A DNA stretch of 64,000 bases. Source: Sphingobacterium faecale. GTDB lineage: Bacteria > Bacteroidota > Bacteroidia > Sphingobacteriales > Sphingobacteriaceae. Shown in pieces: positions 42,883 through 52,683 of this stretch. Each line of letters starts with the position of its first letter. The first letter of the stretch is position 1. Below the pieces are notes generated by a model, which was given only the letters and a program-made list of their open reading frames with translations, searched no databases and was not told the origin of the DNA. A program made the translations under genes and the position numbers. The stretch lies in the NCBI RefSeq assembly GCF_016746095.1, contig NZ_JAERTY010000001.1:1-64000 (forward strand), written 5' to 3'.

Positions 42883-43221
42883 ATGGAAACCAAAATCAAA
42901 AACACTTTGCAACAGTGGATTCCAGGAATCCAGGGGTGCATAGAGACCGTATCTGATTATGAGTTACTGCATCAATTGGCCAGTTCTTGTATCCATAGAA
43001 TTCATCTGGGGACGGAGGAAGATCTTATTTGGGTGGAAGATATCGCTAAAGTGGTTAATGTCTTGTATCAGAGTGGTAATAGGTATACTAAAAATGCGAT
43101 TGAAAACGAGTTTTTATGTGAGCTGGTACAAGAAGAATGTCCTGCAAGTCTTAAGCTGCATATGAACCTACTTCCCAAAGAGCTTAGAAAGGAATATTTG
43201 AAAGTCATTTTAGAAAACTAA
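42883..43221 (+). CDS. Unknown kdp-cluster protein X
   Basis: A 112-residue soluble protein, predicted largely helical, with no signal peptide or membrane segment. The stretch SGNRYTKNAIENEFLCEL (about 64-81) is shared with the next gene (SGNRYIRYLIENLVVRSF), and the following LLPKELRKEYLKVILE aligns with its GIPVQLQHIYQRQTAE. The two are therefore paralogues over about 65 residues. The stop codon overlaps the next start by one base (TAATG). Embedding in the kdp operon suggests a role in potassium uptake, its control or its assembly. I do not recognise a family. Confidence 0.75.
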   Translation: METKIKNTLQQWIPGIQGCIETVSDYELLHQLASSCIHRIHLGTEEDLIWVEDIAKVVNVLYQSGNRYTKNAIENEFLCELVQEECPASLKLHMNLLPKELRKEYLKVILEN

Positions 43222-43610
43222 TGGCAATGAAAAAGATCGACGAAGAAAATATCGCACATTATTTGGCCGGTGATTGTAAAGAAATAGAAGAAGAGATACA
43301 GCAGTTGTTACGTAAACGGAATCTCGCAGGTGTGTTGCAGGCTGTAGTTAACTTTTTAAGAAACCTATTGCATCATAATAGGCTTCCAGAGGTATTAGCC
43401 CACCTTCAATTTTTGGCCCGTTTACACCGTAGCGGAAATCGGTACATACGCTACCTGATTGAGAATCTAGTCGTTCGCTCCTTTGAAGGATTAAAAAGAC
43501 AGTGTCAGCAAGGACAATGGGAGTCTCTCTATGCAGGTATTCCTGTACAGTTGCAGCATATTTATCAACGGCAGACTGCCGAGAACTTAATTCAAAAATT
43601 AAAACGATGA
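43221..43610 (+). CDS. Unknown kdp-cluster protein Y, paralogue of X
   Basis: A 129-residue basic, helical, apparently cytoplasmic protein. Its C-terminal half is homologous to protein X (SGNRYIRYLIEN). The N-terminal half (ENIAHYLAGDCKEIEEEIQQ) has no counterpart I recognise. It is translationally coupled at both ends: one base overlap with X, and ATGA overlap with kdpF. That placement points to co-expression with the transporter at matched stoichiometry. No function can be named. Confidence 0.75.
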   Translation: MAMKKIDEENIAHYLAGDCKEIEEEIQQLLRKRNLAGVLQAVVNFLRNLLHHNRLPEVLAHLQFLARLHRSGNRYIRYLIENLVVRSFEGLKRQCQQGQWESLYAGIPVQLQHIYQRQTAENLIQKLKR

Positions 43611-43684
43611 TCATCCTATTTATTGCAGCGATTGCAGTGTTTGCTTATATCGCCTACGTATTACTCAATCCCGAAAAATTTTAA
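43607..43684 (+). CDS. kdpF: KdpF small subunit
   Basis: A 25-residue single-helix peptide ending in YVLLNPEKF, the pattern (Y-x-L-x-x-P-E-x-F) typical of KdpF, which stabilises the KdpABC complex in the inner membrane. It begins in the ATGA overlap with protein Y and lies 22 bases before kdpA. Confidence 0.85.
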   Translation: MIILFIAAIAVFAYIAYVLLNPEKF

Positions 43685-43706
43685 CGATTTAAATACTGAT
43701 TTATAT

Positions 43707-45395
43707 ATGAACACCGAAATTTTAAGTGTCGTCATTCTATTTCTGCTAACAGTCATTCTTGCAATTCCCTTGGGAAAGTATATTGCTAGCGTATATAGTG
43801 GCGAAAGAACCTTGTTGGATAAGGTATTGGGGCCGTTGGAAAAGCTCTTTTTTAAGTTCAGTGGCATTGATTCCTCCAAAGAGATGGGATGGAAGCAACA
43901 AATGATCGCTATGCTGACCATTAATATGGTTTGGTTTATCATAGGGATGCTCTTGCTGATGACGCAAGGCTTTTTACCGCTCAATCCGGATGGTAATCCG
44001 AGTATGTCTGCGGATTTAGCTTTTAATACGACTATATCTTTTGTGGTTAATTGTAATCTACAACACTATTCTGGAGAGACTGGAGTGAGTTATCTCGCAC
44101 AGTTGTGGTTGATGTTTTTGCAATTTGTCAGTGCAGCAACTGGATTGGCGTCGGCAGTGATTGTATTCAGGGCTTTTCGCGAGAAGACTGTAACGGCATT
44201 GGGTAATTTTTACAACTATTTTGTGTTGTCCTGTACACGCATACTATTGCCGACATCACTTCTGGTAGCGGTGGTGCTTATTTTTCAAGGTACACCGATG
44301 ACTTTTGAAGGAAAGGATACGATACGGACATTGGAAGGGCAGACCGTTGAGGTTTCCCGTGGACCCGTAGCTGGATTTGTCGCGATAAAACACGTTGGGA
44401 CCAATGGTGGAGGTTTCTTTGGCACAAATGGGGCACACCCGTTTGAAAATCCGACATACCTAACCAATATGCTGGAGATGATGGCACAGATGATTATTCC
44501 GCTGGCTATGTTGTTTGCCTTTGGATATTTTACCAAGAGAGTACGCTTCTCATGGATGATGTTTTCGGTGATGACCTTTGGTTTTCTGATGCTGGTCATT
44601 CCTAATATATATATGGAGATGAAGGGAAATCCAGCGATATCAGAAATGGGAGTCAATACTGATCTAGGGGCTACGGAAGGAAAAGAAATACGTATTGGAG
44701 CAGCAGCGTCAGGTTTTTGGAGCATAGCTACTACGGTGATTTCCACTGGATCGGTCAATAGTATGCATGATAGTACCATGCCTTTGTCCGGTATGAATGA
44801 GCTGTTGGCGATGATGATTAATAGTTTTTATGGCGGCGTAGGTGTTGGTATTTTAAACTTCTTCATTTTCGTCATATTGGCGGTATTTATCAGTGGTTTG
44901 ATGGTGGGGCGTACGCCGGAGCTTTTTGGTAAAAAAGTAGAGGCCCGTGAAATGAAGATTGCGATGGTCATAGCGTTGATACACCCTTTCCTTATCCTGG
45001 TCGGCACGTCTTTATCTGCAGCGTTTCCAGCGTTGACCGCAGATACATTGAATAATACCGGATTCCATGGTTTTAGCGAGATGCTGTATGAATATACTTC
45101 TGCCTCGGCTAATAATGGGAGTGGTTTTGAAGGTTTAGGAGATAATACGCTGTGGTGGAATATCAGTACAGGAATTGTTCTGATCCTGAGCCGGTTCTTA
45201 CCTATTATTGGACCTGTGGCTATTGCCGGATTGATGGCCGAAAAGAAATTTATCCCCGAAGGAGAAGGGACTTTAAAAACCGATACAGCCACATTTGGTG
45301 TGATGATTTTTACAGTTATCATGATTGTTGCAGCATTGGCGTTCTTCCCTGCTTTGACTTTAGGACCGCTTGCTGAATACTTTTCAATGCGTTAA
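43707..45395 (+). CDS. kdpA: Potassium-transporting ATPase subunit A
   Basis: A 562-residue channel-like subunit, homologous to SKT-type potassium transporters, with about ten membrane segments. Filter-region stretches are visible as [39 protein letters not shown] and [18 protein letters not shown]. The frame extends 28 codons upstream through kdpF, but ATG 43707 (MNTEILSVV) matches the family start. Length is normal for KdpA. Confidence 0.96.
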   Translation: MNTEILSVVILFLLTVILAIPLGKYIASVYSGERTLLDKVLGPLEKLFFKFSGIDSSKEMGWKQQMIAMLTINMVWFIIGMLLLMTQGFLPLNPDGNPSMSADLAFNTTISFVVNCNLQHYSGETGVSYLAQLWLMFLQFVSAATGLASAVIVFRAFREKTVTALGNFYNYFVLSCTRILLPTSLLVAVVLIFQGTPMTFEGKDTIRTLEGQTVEVSRGPVAGFVAIKHVGTNGGGFFGTNGAHPFENPTYLTNMLEMMAQMIIPLAMLFAFGYFTKRVRFSWMMFSVMTFGFLMLVIPNIYMEMKGNPAISEMGVNTDLGATEGKEIRIGAAASGFWSIATTVISTGSVNSMHDSTMPLSGMNELLAMMINSFYGGVGVGILNFFIFVILAVFISGLMVGRTPELFGKKVEAREMKIAMVIALIHPFLILVGTSLSAAFPALTADTLNNTGFHGFSEMLYEYTSASANNGSGFEGLGDNTLWWNISTGIVLILSRFLPIIGPVAIAGLMAEKKFIPEGEGTLKTDTATFGVMIFTVIMIVAALAFFPALTLGPLAEYFSMR

Positions 45396-45412
45396 TTATA
45401 AATACTATTCTC

Positions 45413-47482
45413 ATGGAAACTAATAAATCCTTGTTTCAAGGAACTATGATAAAAGATGCGGTTAAGCAATCTTTCATAAAGCTAAGCCCTGCGCATATGT
45501 ACCGTAATCCTATTATGTTTACGGTCGAAGTGGGGACACTTATTATGTTGTTGGTCTGTATCTGGATTGCTTTTGGCAAACAGGGGCAAGGCAGTCTGGT
45601 ATATAACTTTGTCGTATTTGTCGTACTGTTGCTGACCTTGCTGTTTGCAAATTTTGCAGAAGCAATAGCGGAGGCACGAGGTAAGGCTCAGGCGGATAGT
45701 TTGCGGAAGACGCGTGAAGATACACCAGCAAAGTTAGCTGATGGGAGCGAGGTTTCGTCTTCGACATTACGTAGAGGAGATCTGTTCTACTGCGTGGCGG
45801 GTGATGTGATTCCATCCGATGGAGAGATTGTCGAAGGGCTGGCTACCATTGACGAAAGTGCTATTACTGGGGAGTCGGCTCCTGTAATCCGGGAGGCCGG
45901 TGGAGATAAAAGCTCCGTGACGGGAGGTACCAAGGTGTTATCGGACCGTATCGTAGTGCGGGTAACAGCTCAGCCTGGGGAGAGCTTTCTGGATAAAATG
46001 ATTGCCTTGGTAGAAGGTGCGAGTCGTCAAAAGACACCGAATGAAATAGCGTTGACTATTCTGTTAGCTGGATTTACGCTTGTGTTTATTTTGGTGACAG
46101 TTACATTAAAACCTTTTGCAGACTATGCGAATGTACCTATTACTATTGCATCGTTTATTGCGCTTTTTGTGTGTCTAATTCCTACTACGATTGGAGGATT
46201 ACTGTCAGCGATCGGTATTGCCGGAATGGATCGGGCATTGAAAGCTAATGTAATTACGAAGAGTGGTAGGGCGGTAGAGACCGCAGGTGATATCGATGTG
46301 TTATTATTGGATAAAACAGGGACAATAACTATCGGCAATAGGAAAGCAACTCATTTTTATCCTGTCGACGGCGGCAGTAGTGCTGCTTTGATAGAAGCAG
46401 CCTTGTTGAGTTCAGTAAATGATGAAACTCCGGAAGGAAAATCCATCGTGGAATTGGCTGCGGCTACGGAACATGCCAAGATCTTGACGGATAAGGAGCG
46501 TGTTGCCTATCTGAAAGGTGATGTGCCTGTGTTTGAATATCGCTTGTCCCAACTGAATTTTATTCAATTTACAGCAGAAACCCGCAGCTCGGGGGTGGAT
46601 GTCGACAGCAGAAAAATACGTAAAGGTGCAACAGACGCAATGCGGGCTCAGGTGGAAGCCGCTGGTCATGTATTTCCTTTGGATGTGCTGGAGCGTGTAA
46701 AAACAATTGCGGAAAATGGTGGAACTCCACTGGTAGTTACGGAAAATAGTACTCCCCTCGGCGTGATCGAGTTACAGGATATTATTAAGACGGGGATACA
46801 AGAACGATTTGAGCGGCTGCGTAAAATGGGCATCAAGACGGTGATGGTCACAGGGGATAACCCGCTGACAGCCCGGTATATCGCTGAAAAGGCCGGTGTA
46901 GATGATTTTATAGCGGAGGCGAAGCCTGAGGATAAGATGAACTATATAAAAAATGAACAGATGGCGGGTCGATTGGTCGCGATGATGGGGGATGGTACAA
47001 ACGATGCTCCAGCGCTGGCACAGGCTGATGTGGGGGTAGCGATGAACAGTGGTACTCAAGCTGCCAAAGAAGCTGGTAATATGGTTGATCTGGATAACGA
47101 CCCGACCAAACTTATCGAGGTCGTAGAGATTGGAAAACAGTTGTTGATGACTCGAGGTACCCTGACTACGTTTAGTATTGCTAATGATGTGGCTAAATAT
47201 TTTGCTATTATCCCCGCTTTGTTTGTTGCAGCGATTCCTGCTTTGCAGGGACTCAATATTATGCGTCTGCATAGTCCAGAGAGTGCTATACTCGCAGCTG
47301 TTATTTTTAATGCGTTAGTGATTCCTATTCTGATTCCATTGGCTTTAAAAGGAGTCGCCTATAAGCCTATCGGAGCGAGTGCATTGTTGCGGAGAAATCT
47401 ATTGATATATGGACTTGGAGGAGTATTGGTTCCTTTTATTGGGATTAAGCTTATTGATATAGTTCTTTCGCTATTCTTTTAA
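45413..47482 (+). CDS. kdpB: Potassium-transporting ATPase subunit B
   Basis: A 689-residue P-type ATPase catalytic subunit. The phosphorylation motif DKTGT is at D300, in [18 protein letters not shown] in ITGESAPV lies in the actuator domain. The hinge motif is [19 protein letters not shown]. Three groups of membrane segments are in place. It starts 17 bases after kdpA. All catalytic motifs are intact. Confidence 0.97.
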   Translation: METNKSLFQGTMIKDAVKQSFIKLSPAHMYRNPIMFTVEVGTLIMLLVCIWIAFGKQGQGSLVYNFVVFVVLLLTLLFANFAEAIAEARGKAQADSLRKTREDTPAKLADGSEVSSSTLRRGDLFYCVAGDVIPSDGEIVEGLATIDESAITGESAPVIREAGGDKSSVTGGTKVLSDRIVVRVTAQPGESFLDKMIALVEGASRQKTPNEIALTILLAGFTLVFILVTVTLKPFADYANVPITIASFIALFVCLIPTTIGGLLSAIGIAGMDRALKANVITKSGRAVETAGDIDVLLLDKTGTITIGNRKATHFYPVDGGSSAALIEAALLSSVNDETPEGKSIVELAAATEHAKILTDKERVAYLKGDVPVFEYRLSQLNFIQFTAETRSSGVDVDSRKIRKGATDAMRAQVEAAGHVFPLDVLERVKTIAENGGTPLVVTENSTPLGVIELQDIIKTGIQERFERLRKMGIKTVMVTGDNPLTARYIAEKAGVDDFIAEAKPEDKMNYIKNEQMAGRLVAMMGDGTNDAPALAQADVGVAMNSGTQAAKEAGNMVDLDNDPTKLIEVVEIGKQLLMTRGTLTTFSIANDVAKYFAIIPALFVAAIPALQGLNIMRLHSPESAILAAVIFNALVIPILIPLALKGVAYKPIGASALLRRNLLIYGLGGVLVPFIGIKLIDIVLSLFF

Positions 47483-47618
47483 CTTTTACGGTGTAAAGAT
47501 TTAAACAAATAATACATATATGAGATACTCATGTTTAGCAAAGCACGAACCCCATGGGTATTCTATTCCGATAGATCGGAACAAGTTAATGACAGATAAA
47601 AGACAGATATATACACAT

Positions 47619-48188
47619 ATGAAAACAAATATATTACCCGCTATAAAACTGACGCTCGCTCTGCTCGTCTTGTTTGTTGTAGCCTATCCAGTATTACTAT
47701 GGGGGATAGGTCAATTGTCTAATGGTAAAGGAAAAGGAGTTGTCGTTGTGCAGGATGGAAAAACCTATTATAAAAATATCGGACAGTCTTTCAAGGAGGC
47801 GAAGTATTTCTGGTCTAGACCCTCGGCTGTAGATTACAATGCAGCTGGATCAGGAGCTAGCAATAAAGGTCCCAATGAAGAAGCATATCTTGCTACCGTA
47901 GAGCAACGGATTGCTGATTTTTTACAACAGAATCCTGGTGTGAGCGTTTCAGATATCCCTGTAGATTTAGTCACTGCCAGTGGTAGCGGTCTCGATCCTC
48001 ATATTTCTGTAGCAGCAGCGCGTGTACAGGTAGCGAGAATAGCGCAACAGCGCAATTTGAAGGAGACGCAGCTCATGACACTCATTGGTGATCATGTCGA
48101 GCAGCCTCTTTTAGGCTTATTAGGACCAGAAAAAGTAAACGTACTGATGCTTAATTTGGCTTTAGATAGTTTGGATAGCTCATTTTAA
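47619..48188 (+). CDS. kdpC: Potassium-transporting ATPase subunit C
   Basis: A 189-residue subunit with one N-terminal membrane helix (LALLVLFVVAYPVLLWGIGQL) and a periplasmic domain including FKEAKYFWSRPSAVDYNA and SGSGLDPHISVAAARVQVARIA, a KdpC hallmark. The frame is open 33 codons upstream to 47520, but the family start is ATG 47619 (MKTNILPA). A 136-base gap from kdpB remains, longer than elsewhere in the cluster. Confidence 0.95.
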   Translation: MKTNILPAIKLTLALLVLFVVAYPVLLWGIGQLSNGKGKGVVVVQDGKTYYKNIGQSFKEAKYFWSRPSAVDYNAAGSGASNKGPNEEAYLATVEQRIADFLQQNPGVSVSDIPVDLVTASGSGLDPHISVAAARVQVARIAQQRNLKETQLMTLIGDHVEQPLLGLLGPEKVNVLMLNLALDSLDSSF

Positions 48189-48200
48189 GGAATATAGAAG

Positions 48201-49241
48201 ATGAAGAGTATTGCTGTTTTGATGGGAACAATGTTTTGCTGTAGCCTGTCTATGGCTCAGGATAATAGGGAGATACGGATCGGAGGGTATGCTGAAATCT
48301 ATTATCAGCATGATTTTGATGCTGCTAAATCGAATCAAAGGCCTAACTTTATATATAGCCATAATAGGAATAATGAGGTGAGTTTAAATCTGGGAATGGT
48401 GAAGGTATCTTATAGGTCGGAAGGTGTGCGGGCTGATTTAGCGCTCGGAGTGGGGTCTTATATGAATGCCAATTATGCGGCAGAACCGGATGTGCTGAAA
48501 AATATCTATGAAGGTCATATTGGTGTTCGCCTTTCCAAAGCACACGAACTGTGGCTAGATGTAGGGGTGCTCCCCTCTCATATCGGAGCCGAAAGTGCGG
48601 AAGGGGTGAATTGTCCAACATTGACGAGGAGTATAATGGCTGAAAATTCTCCTTATTTTGAAACGGGAGCTAAGCTGTCTTATCAAACACGGAATGAAAA
48701 ATGGCAGATGGCATTATTGGCACTCAATGGCTGGCAACGGATACAGCGAATAGATGGAAATACAACACCTGCATTTGGGCATCAATTGACCTATCTACCA
48801 TCCGATCGTTTGATACTGAATAGCAGTTCTTTTGTCGGCAATGACCAACCGGACAGTACCCGACAGATACGTTATTTTCATAATCTGTATGGGCAATATC
48901 AATGGAGTGAAAAAATTAATTTTACGGCAGGCTTCGATGTGGGTACACAGCAGAAAAGCAAAGGGAGCAATAGGTATTATCAATGGTATACAGCAGCTTT
49001 GATTGTGCAGTATAAATTCCATGACAAAATGGCGATGGCTGGGCGGACGGAGTATTATAAAGACCGTCATGGAGTAATCCTTTCGACAGAGGATCCTAAA
49101 GGCATGGAGTCTTTTGGGGCATCGGTCAATGTGGATTATCAAATATTGCCCAATCTGGTCTGGAGGACAGAGGTTAAAGATCTGGTGCTGCGGGGCAGGC
49201 AGCACTGGAGTGCGCTGAGTGCCTTGGCTGTCAGGTTTTAA
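48201..49241 (+). CDS. Outer-membrane porin of the kdp cluster
   Basis: A 346-residue beta-barrel protein with a signal peptide (MKSIAVLMGTMFCCSLSMAQ). Alternating strands such as EIRIGGYAEIYYQHDF near the N-terminus and the LPNLVWRTEVKDLVLRG ending resemble the OmpL-like beta-barrel porin-2 family. Its place between kdpC and the sensor suggests a dedicated outer-membrane entry route for potassium. That is inference from position. Confidence 0.82.
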   Translation: MKSIAVLMGTMFCCSLSMAQDNREIRIGGYAEIYYQHDFDAAKSNQRPNFIYSHNRNNEVSLNLGMVKVSYRSEGVRADLALGVGSYMNANYAAEPDVLKNIYEGHIGVRLSKAHELWLDVGVLPSHIGAESAEGVNCPTLTRSIMAENSPYFETGAKLSYQTRNEKWQMALLALNGWQRIQRIDGNTTPAFGHQLTYLPSDRLILNSSSFVGNDQPDSTRQIRYFHNLYGQYQWSEKINFTAGFDVGTQQKSKGSNRYYQWYTAALIVQYKFHDKMAMAGRTEYYKDRHGVILSTEDPKGMESFGASVNVDYQILPNLVWRTEVKDLVLRGRQHWSALSALAVRF

Positions 49242-49266
49242 TGCATTCTTTTAATCTTGTAGCGAT

Positions 49267-50388
49267 ATGGAAGAAAATAAACGGGCTGAACATTTTTTAG
49301 AGCTGATTAAAAAATCGAGAAGAGGCAAATTTAAACTCTATATAGGAATGAGTGCTGGTGTAGGCAAAACCTATAGAATGCTACAGGAAGCTCATGGTCT
49401 GCTGAAGAATGGGATCGATATCAAAATCGGATATATAGAAACGCACTTTCGTAAAGAGACTCATGCGCTTCTGGAGGAACTGCCTGTCATCCCACGTAAG
49501 CGTATGTTTTACAAAGGCAAGGAGTTGGAAGAAATGGATCTGCAAGCGATCTTGTCGGTACGCCCTGAGGTGGTGATCGTTGATGAACTGGCGCATACTA
49601 ATATGGAGGGAAGCGCCAATGAAAAGAGATGGCAGGATGTAATGGACATCCTTACTGCAGGAATCAATGTGATCAGTGCGGTGAATATTCAGCATATCGA
49701 GAGTCTTAATGATGAAGTGCGTGCTATTACAGGTGTAGAAGTCAGAGAGCGCATACCGGATAGTGTCGTAGCTTTGGCCGATGAAGTGGTTAATATCGAC
49801 CTTACTGCGGAGGAGTTAATTGATCGGCTGAAAGCAGGAAAAATCTATGATCAAAATAAGGTAAATACGGCCTTAATCAATTTTTTTAAAAGTGGTCATA
49901 TCCTGCAGTTGCGGGAGCTGGCGCTCAAAGAGGTCGCTTCACAGGTACAACGTAAAGTCGAAACGGAAGTCGCTCCGTTGCGTACGTTAAGAAAAGAACG
50001 TCTTCTGGCCTGTATCAGTTCGAACGAAAAAATAGCTCGGACCATCATCCGTAAAACGGCGCGATTGGCAAATTATTATAATGCGGTATGGTATGTGCTA
50101 TATGTACAGACTGCAAAAGAAGGGGTGGACAAGATAGCGCTGGATAAGCAGCGCTATCTTATCAATAATTTTAAGTTGGCGACGGAACTGGGGGCGGAAA
50201 TCATAAAAATAAAAAGTAACGGTATCACACAGGCTATTCTTTCTCAATGCGAAGAGAGGAAGATAACGACGGTATGTATCGGAAAACCTCGTATAAGTCT
50301 GTTCCGGATTATTCTGGCGACAGATACGTTCAATACCTTATTAAACAAACTGTCTAAAGAGCATATAGATTTGGTGGTGTTGAGCTAG
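49267..50388 (+). CDS. KdpD N-terminal sensor protein (stand-alone)
   Basis: A 373-residue protein corresponding only to the cytoplasmic N-terminal part of E. coli KdpD. The KdpD domain (about 18-230) has Walker A-like GMSAGVGKT (27-35) and VDELAHTN. A universal-stress-protein-like domain (about 245-373) follows, ending in VLS, with no membrane segments or kinase core. It must act through another protein, most simply the adjacent HAMP-PAS kinase 29 bases downstream. Confidence 0.9.
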   Translation: MEENKRAEHFLELIKKSRRGKFKLYIGMSAGVGKTYRMLQEAHGLLKNGIDIKIGYIETHFRKETHALLEELPVIPRKRMFYKGKELEEMDLQAILSVRPEVVIVDELAHTNMEGSANEKRWQDVMDILTAGINVISAVNIQHIESLNDEVRAITGVEVRERIPDSVVALADEVVNIDLTAEELIDRLKAGKIYDQNKVNTALINFFKSGHILQLRELALKEVASQVQRKVETEVAPLRTLRKERLLACISSNEKIARTIIRKTARLANYYNAVWYVLYVQTAKEGVDKIALDKQRYLINNFKLATELGAEIIKIKSNGITQAILSQCEERKITTVCIGKPRISLFRIILATDTFNTLLNKLSKEHIDLVVLS

Positions 50389-50417
50389 AGAGGGGCGTAG
50401 ATTGAATAACGAATGGT

Positions 50418-52151
50418 ATGAAGATGAACATAAAAGCAAAAATTACCTTTGGGGTAGGGTTGTTGTTCTTCCTTATTGTATTGCTTGCTGCGGTTAGCGG
50501 TTGGTATGTCAATCAGTTGAAAAGAGATACGAACAATATATTGGTGGCTAATTATAATACCCTGCTGTATGCCAATAACATGTTGGCTGTGCTGGATGAG
50601 CTGGACACAGATCCGGTCGCCGTGAGCCTTTTTAAAGAAAATCTGGATAAGCAGCTGCTTAATATGACGGAGGTGGGAGAGAAAGAAGCGACCCAATTAA
50701 TTTTGGAACACCTACAGGCGTTGGAGAAAAAACCGGATGACATTCTGTTGGTTGCGGCTATTCGTACTGATATTACCGGTTTAATGCGTCTTAATATGGA
50801 AGCTATACAACGGAAAAGTGATGTAGCGGGTGATACTGCCCATCACGCTATCGTTATTATATCCATTACAGGAGGACTGTGTTTTCTGATTGCTTTTGTT
50901 TTATTGGTCAATCTTCCTTCTTCTATCGCTAACCCGATTACGGAGCTCTCTGAAAGTATCAAGGAGATAGCTAATCAAAACTATAAGAAACGTGTATTCT
51001 TTTCAGGACATCGTGAGTTTGGTGAGCTGGCTGATTCCTTTAATACGATGGCTGAGAAACTGGAAGAGTATGCCGACAGTAAGCTGGATAAGTTACTGAA
51101 AAGTAAGAAGCGTATAGAAACGCTGATCGAACGCATGCATGATCCGGTTATCGGGACAGACGAACAAGAATACGTTTTGTTCGCGAATGAGCAGGCCTGT
51201 AAAGTAACAGGTATGAAAAAGGAGGAGCTGCTCGGAGCATCGATCCGGGATCTGGCATTGCATAATGATTTATTGCGTGATGTCTATCGTGATTGGAACA
51301 AAGAGCAAGAGCGCTCGGGGAATAATAAAGTGCTAAAGATATATGCGGATAGTAAGGAAAGCTACTTTGAGCAAGAGTTGGTCGATATAGGTATTGTTCC
51401 AACGGGAGAAAGTCAGGAACAGTTTATAGGGCGGGTGATTCTGTTGAAGAATGTTACGGCCTTTAAAGAGATGGATCTGGCGAAGACTAATTTTATCGGA
51501 ACAGTATCCCATGAATTTAAAACTCCGATTGCTTCTATAAAATTAGGGGTCCAATTATTGGAGAATAGACAGGTCGGTGAATTGAATGACGAACAGACAA
51601 ACCTGGTGTCGGGTATTAAGGACGATTTACAGCGTTTATTGGATATCACGGGTGAGCTGTTGAATATGGCGCAGGTCGAAAGTGGCGCTATACAGATGAA
51701 TGTTGCTTTGGCTGAGGTTAGGCCTATTGTCGAATATGCGGTTGAAGCCAATCGGGTAGTGATGGAGCAACGACATATAAAGATGGATGTGGCCATTGAT
51801 CCGGTAGTTACCACAGTGAGGGCAGACTCAGAGAAAACGGCTTGGGTGTTGACAAATTTGTTGTCCAACGCGTTGCGCTATTCGCACGATGAGTCGATTG
51901 TCTATATTCATGTCTATAGCAAAGAGGGAAAAGTCTGGTTTTCGGTAAGGGACACCGGACAGGGGATACTACCAGAGTATATGGATAAAATTTTTCACCG
52001 CTATTTCAGAGTACCCGGCTCTAAAAAAGAAGGAACTGGATTGGGGCTGAGTATAAGCAAAGAGTTTATCGAAGCACAAGGCGGAGAGATTATTGTGGCG
52101 AGTGAGTATGGGGTAGGGAGTGTATTCTCTTTTTGTCTTAAGATGAGTTGA
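50418..52151 (+). CDS. HAMP-PAS sensor histidine kinase of kdp
   Basis: A 577-residue membrane kinase. Two membrane helices (about 9-29 and 144-166) frame a short periplasmic segment. A HAMP domain follows (about 165-220; NPITELSESIKEIANQNYK), then PAS (about 235-350), HisKA with phosphorylated H365 in TVSHEFKTPIASIK, and HATPase with GTGLGLSISKEFIEAQGG. It probably phosphorylates the NtrC-type regulator upstream of kdp, replacing the kinase half of a classical KdpD. Confidence 0.92.
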   Translation: MKMNIKAKITFGVGLLFFLIVLLAAVSGWYVNQLKRDTNNILVANYNTLLYANNMLAVLDELDTDPVAVSLFKENLDKQLLNMTEVGEKEATQLILEHLQALEKKPDDILLVAAIRTDITGLMRLNMEAIQRKSDVAGDTAHHAIVIISITGGLCFLIAFVLLVNLPSSIANPITELSESIKEIANQNYKKRVFFSGHREFGELADSFNTMAEKLEEYADSKLDKLLKSKKRIETLIERMHDPVIGTDEQEYVLFANEQACKVTGMKKEELLGASIRDLALHNDLLRDVYRDWNKEQERSGNNKVLKIYADSKESYFEQELVDIGIVPTGESQEQFIGRVILLKNVTAFKEMDLAKTNFIGTVSHEFKTPIASIKLGVQLLENRQVGELNDEQTNLVSGIKDDLQRLLDITGELLNMAQVESGAIQMNVALAEVRPIVEYAVEANRVVMEQRHIKMDVAIDPVVTTVRADSEKTAWVLTNLLSNALRYSHDESIVYIHVYSKEGKVWFSVRDTGQGILPEYMDKIFHRYFRVPGSKKEGTGLGLSISKEFIEAQGGEIIVASEYGVGSVFSFCLKMS

Positions 52152-52175
52152 TCATTTATTGTTTCATTTGATTTG

Positions 52176-52205
52176 AACCTCAGCCTAAAATCTGAGGTTT
52201 TTTTG
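52176..52205 (+). terminator. Terminator of the kdp cluster
   Basis: AACCTCAG and CTGAGGTT pair around an 8-base loop, followed by TTTTTT, 25 bases past the histidine kinase stop. Confidence 0.9.
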
Positions 52206-52319
52206 TTGATCAGTTTTTTTTTAAAAATTGTTGTAACAACTATTGTTTTTGATATACATCATGTTTTGTAGCTGAAAGTTTACAAAAATATATTACAATA
52301 TTCTCCTGAGTTAATATTG

Positions 52320-52375
52320 TAACATTGGTCACTAAAAAAAGTGATATATATCACTTTTTTTAGTGACCAATGTTA
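52320..52375. repeat. Perfect 56-bp palindrome
   Basis: Two 28-base arms with no spacer and no mismatch. The centre reads GTGATATATATCAC, a GTGA-N6-TCAC core like CRP/FNR-family sites. Each arm is itself an inverted repeat (TCACT, A-run, AGTGA), so the element could fold as one cruciform or as two smaller hairpins. It lies about 169 bases upstream of the candidate -33 box of the giant gene. Confidence 0.85.
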
Positions 52376-52543
52376 ACTGTTCAGTGAAAGTATTTAATGA
52401 CTTTAGTTTTTTTTAGTCGTTTAGGGAAAAAAAACACTGGTGTTGAGTTTTTTTTAGTGCCTTGCTATTGCTATTGCTTATTTAATTATTGTTTTGGTTA
52501 AATAAAATTCTGAAAATAATATTAAAACTTTCGTTTGAATAAT

Positions 52544-52574
52544 TTTTTTAAACAAAAAGTAACATTTAGTTTTG
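52544..52574 (+). promoter_or_regulatory. Candidate promoter of the giant adhesin gene
   Basis: TAGTTTTG (52567-52574) matches TAnnTTTG exactly, with TTTT nineteen bases upstream (three of four bases of the -33 box). It would give a leader of about 100 bases before ATG 52684. Confidence 0.5.
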
Positions 52575-52683
52575 TAATGTATTTATCATGTTACACATGT
52601 TGGATACTACCTATTAGAAATTGAATGATGTATTCGGGTTTGCGTATTCGCGAACTCTAGTCCATACCAAGTTGTTGATATAT

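Larger units (their letters stand above)
52152..52683. other. 532-base AT-rich region before the giant gene
   Basis: This stretch holds the kdp terminator (52176-52205), the 56-bp perfect palindrome (52320-52375), repeated T-run-AGT motifs, and a candidate promoter (52544-52574). Base composition is much richer in A and T than in the flanking genes. I saw no short coding frame with a convincing start. Confidence 0.6.

Noticed and set aside
47520-47618. N-terminal extension of kdpC
   Set aside because: KdpC begins directly with its membrane helix; the additional 33 residues are unlike the family and another ATG fits.
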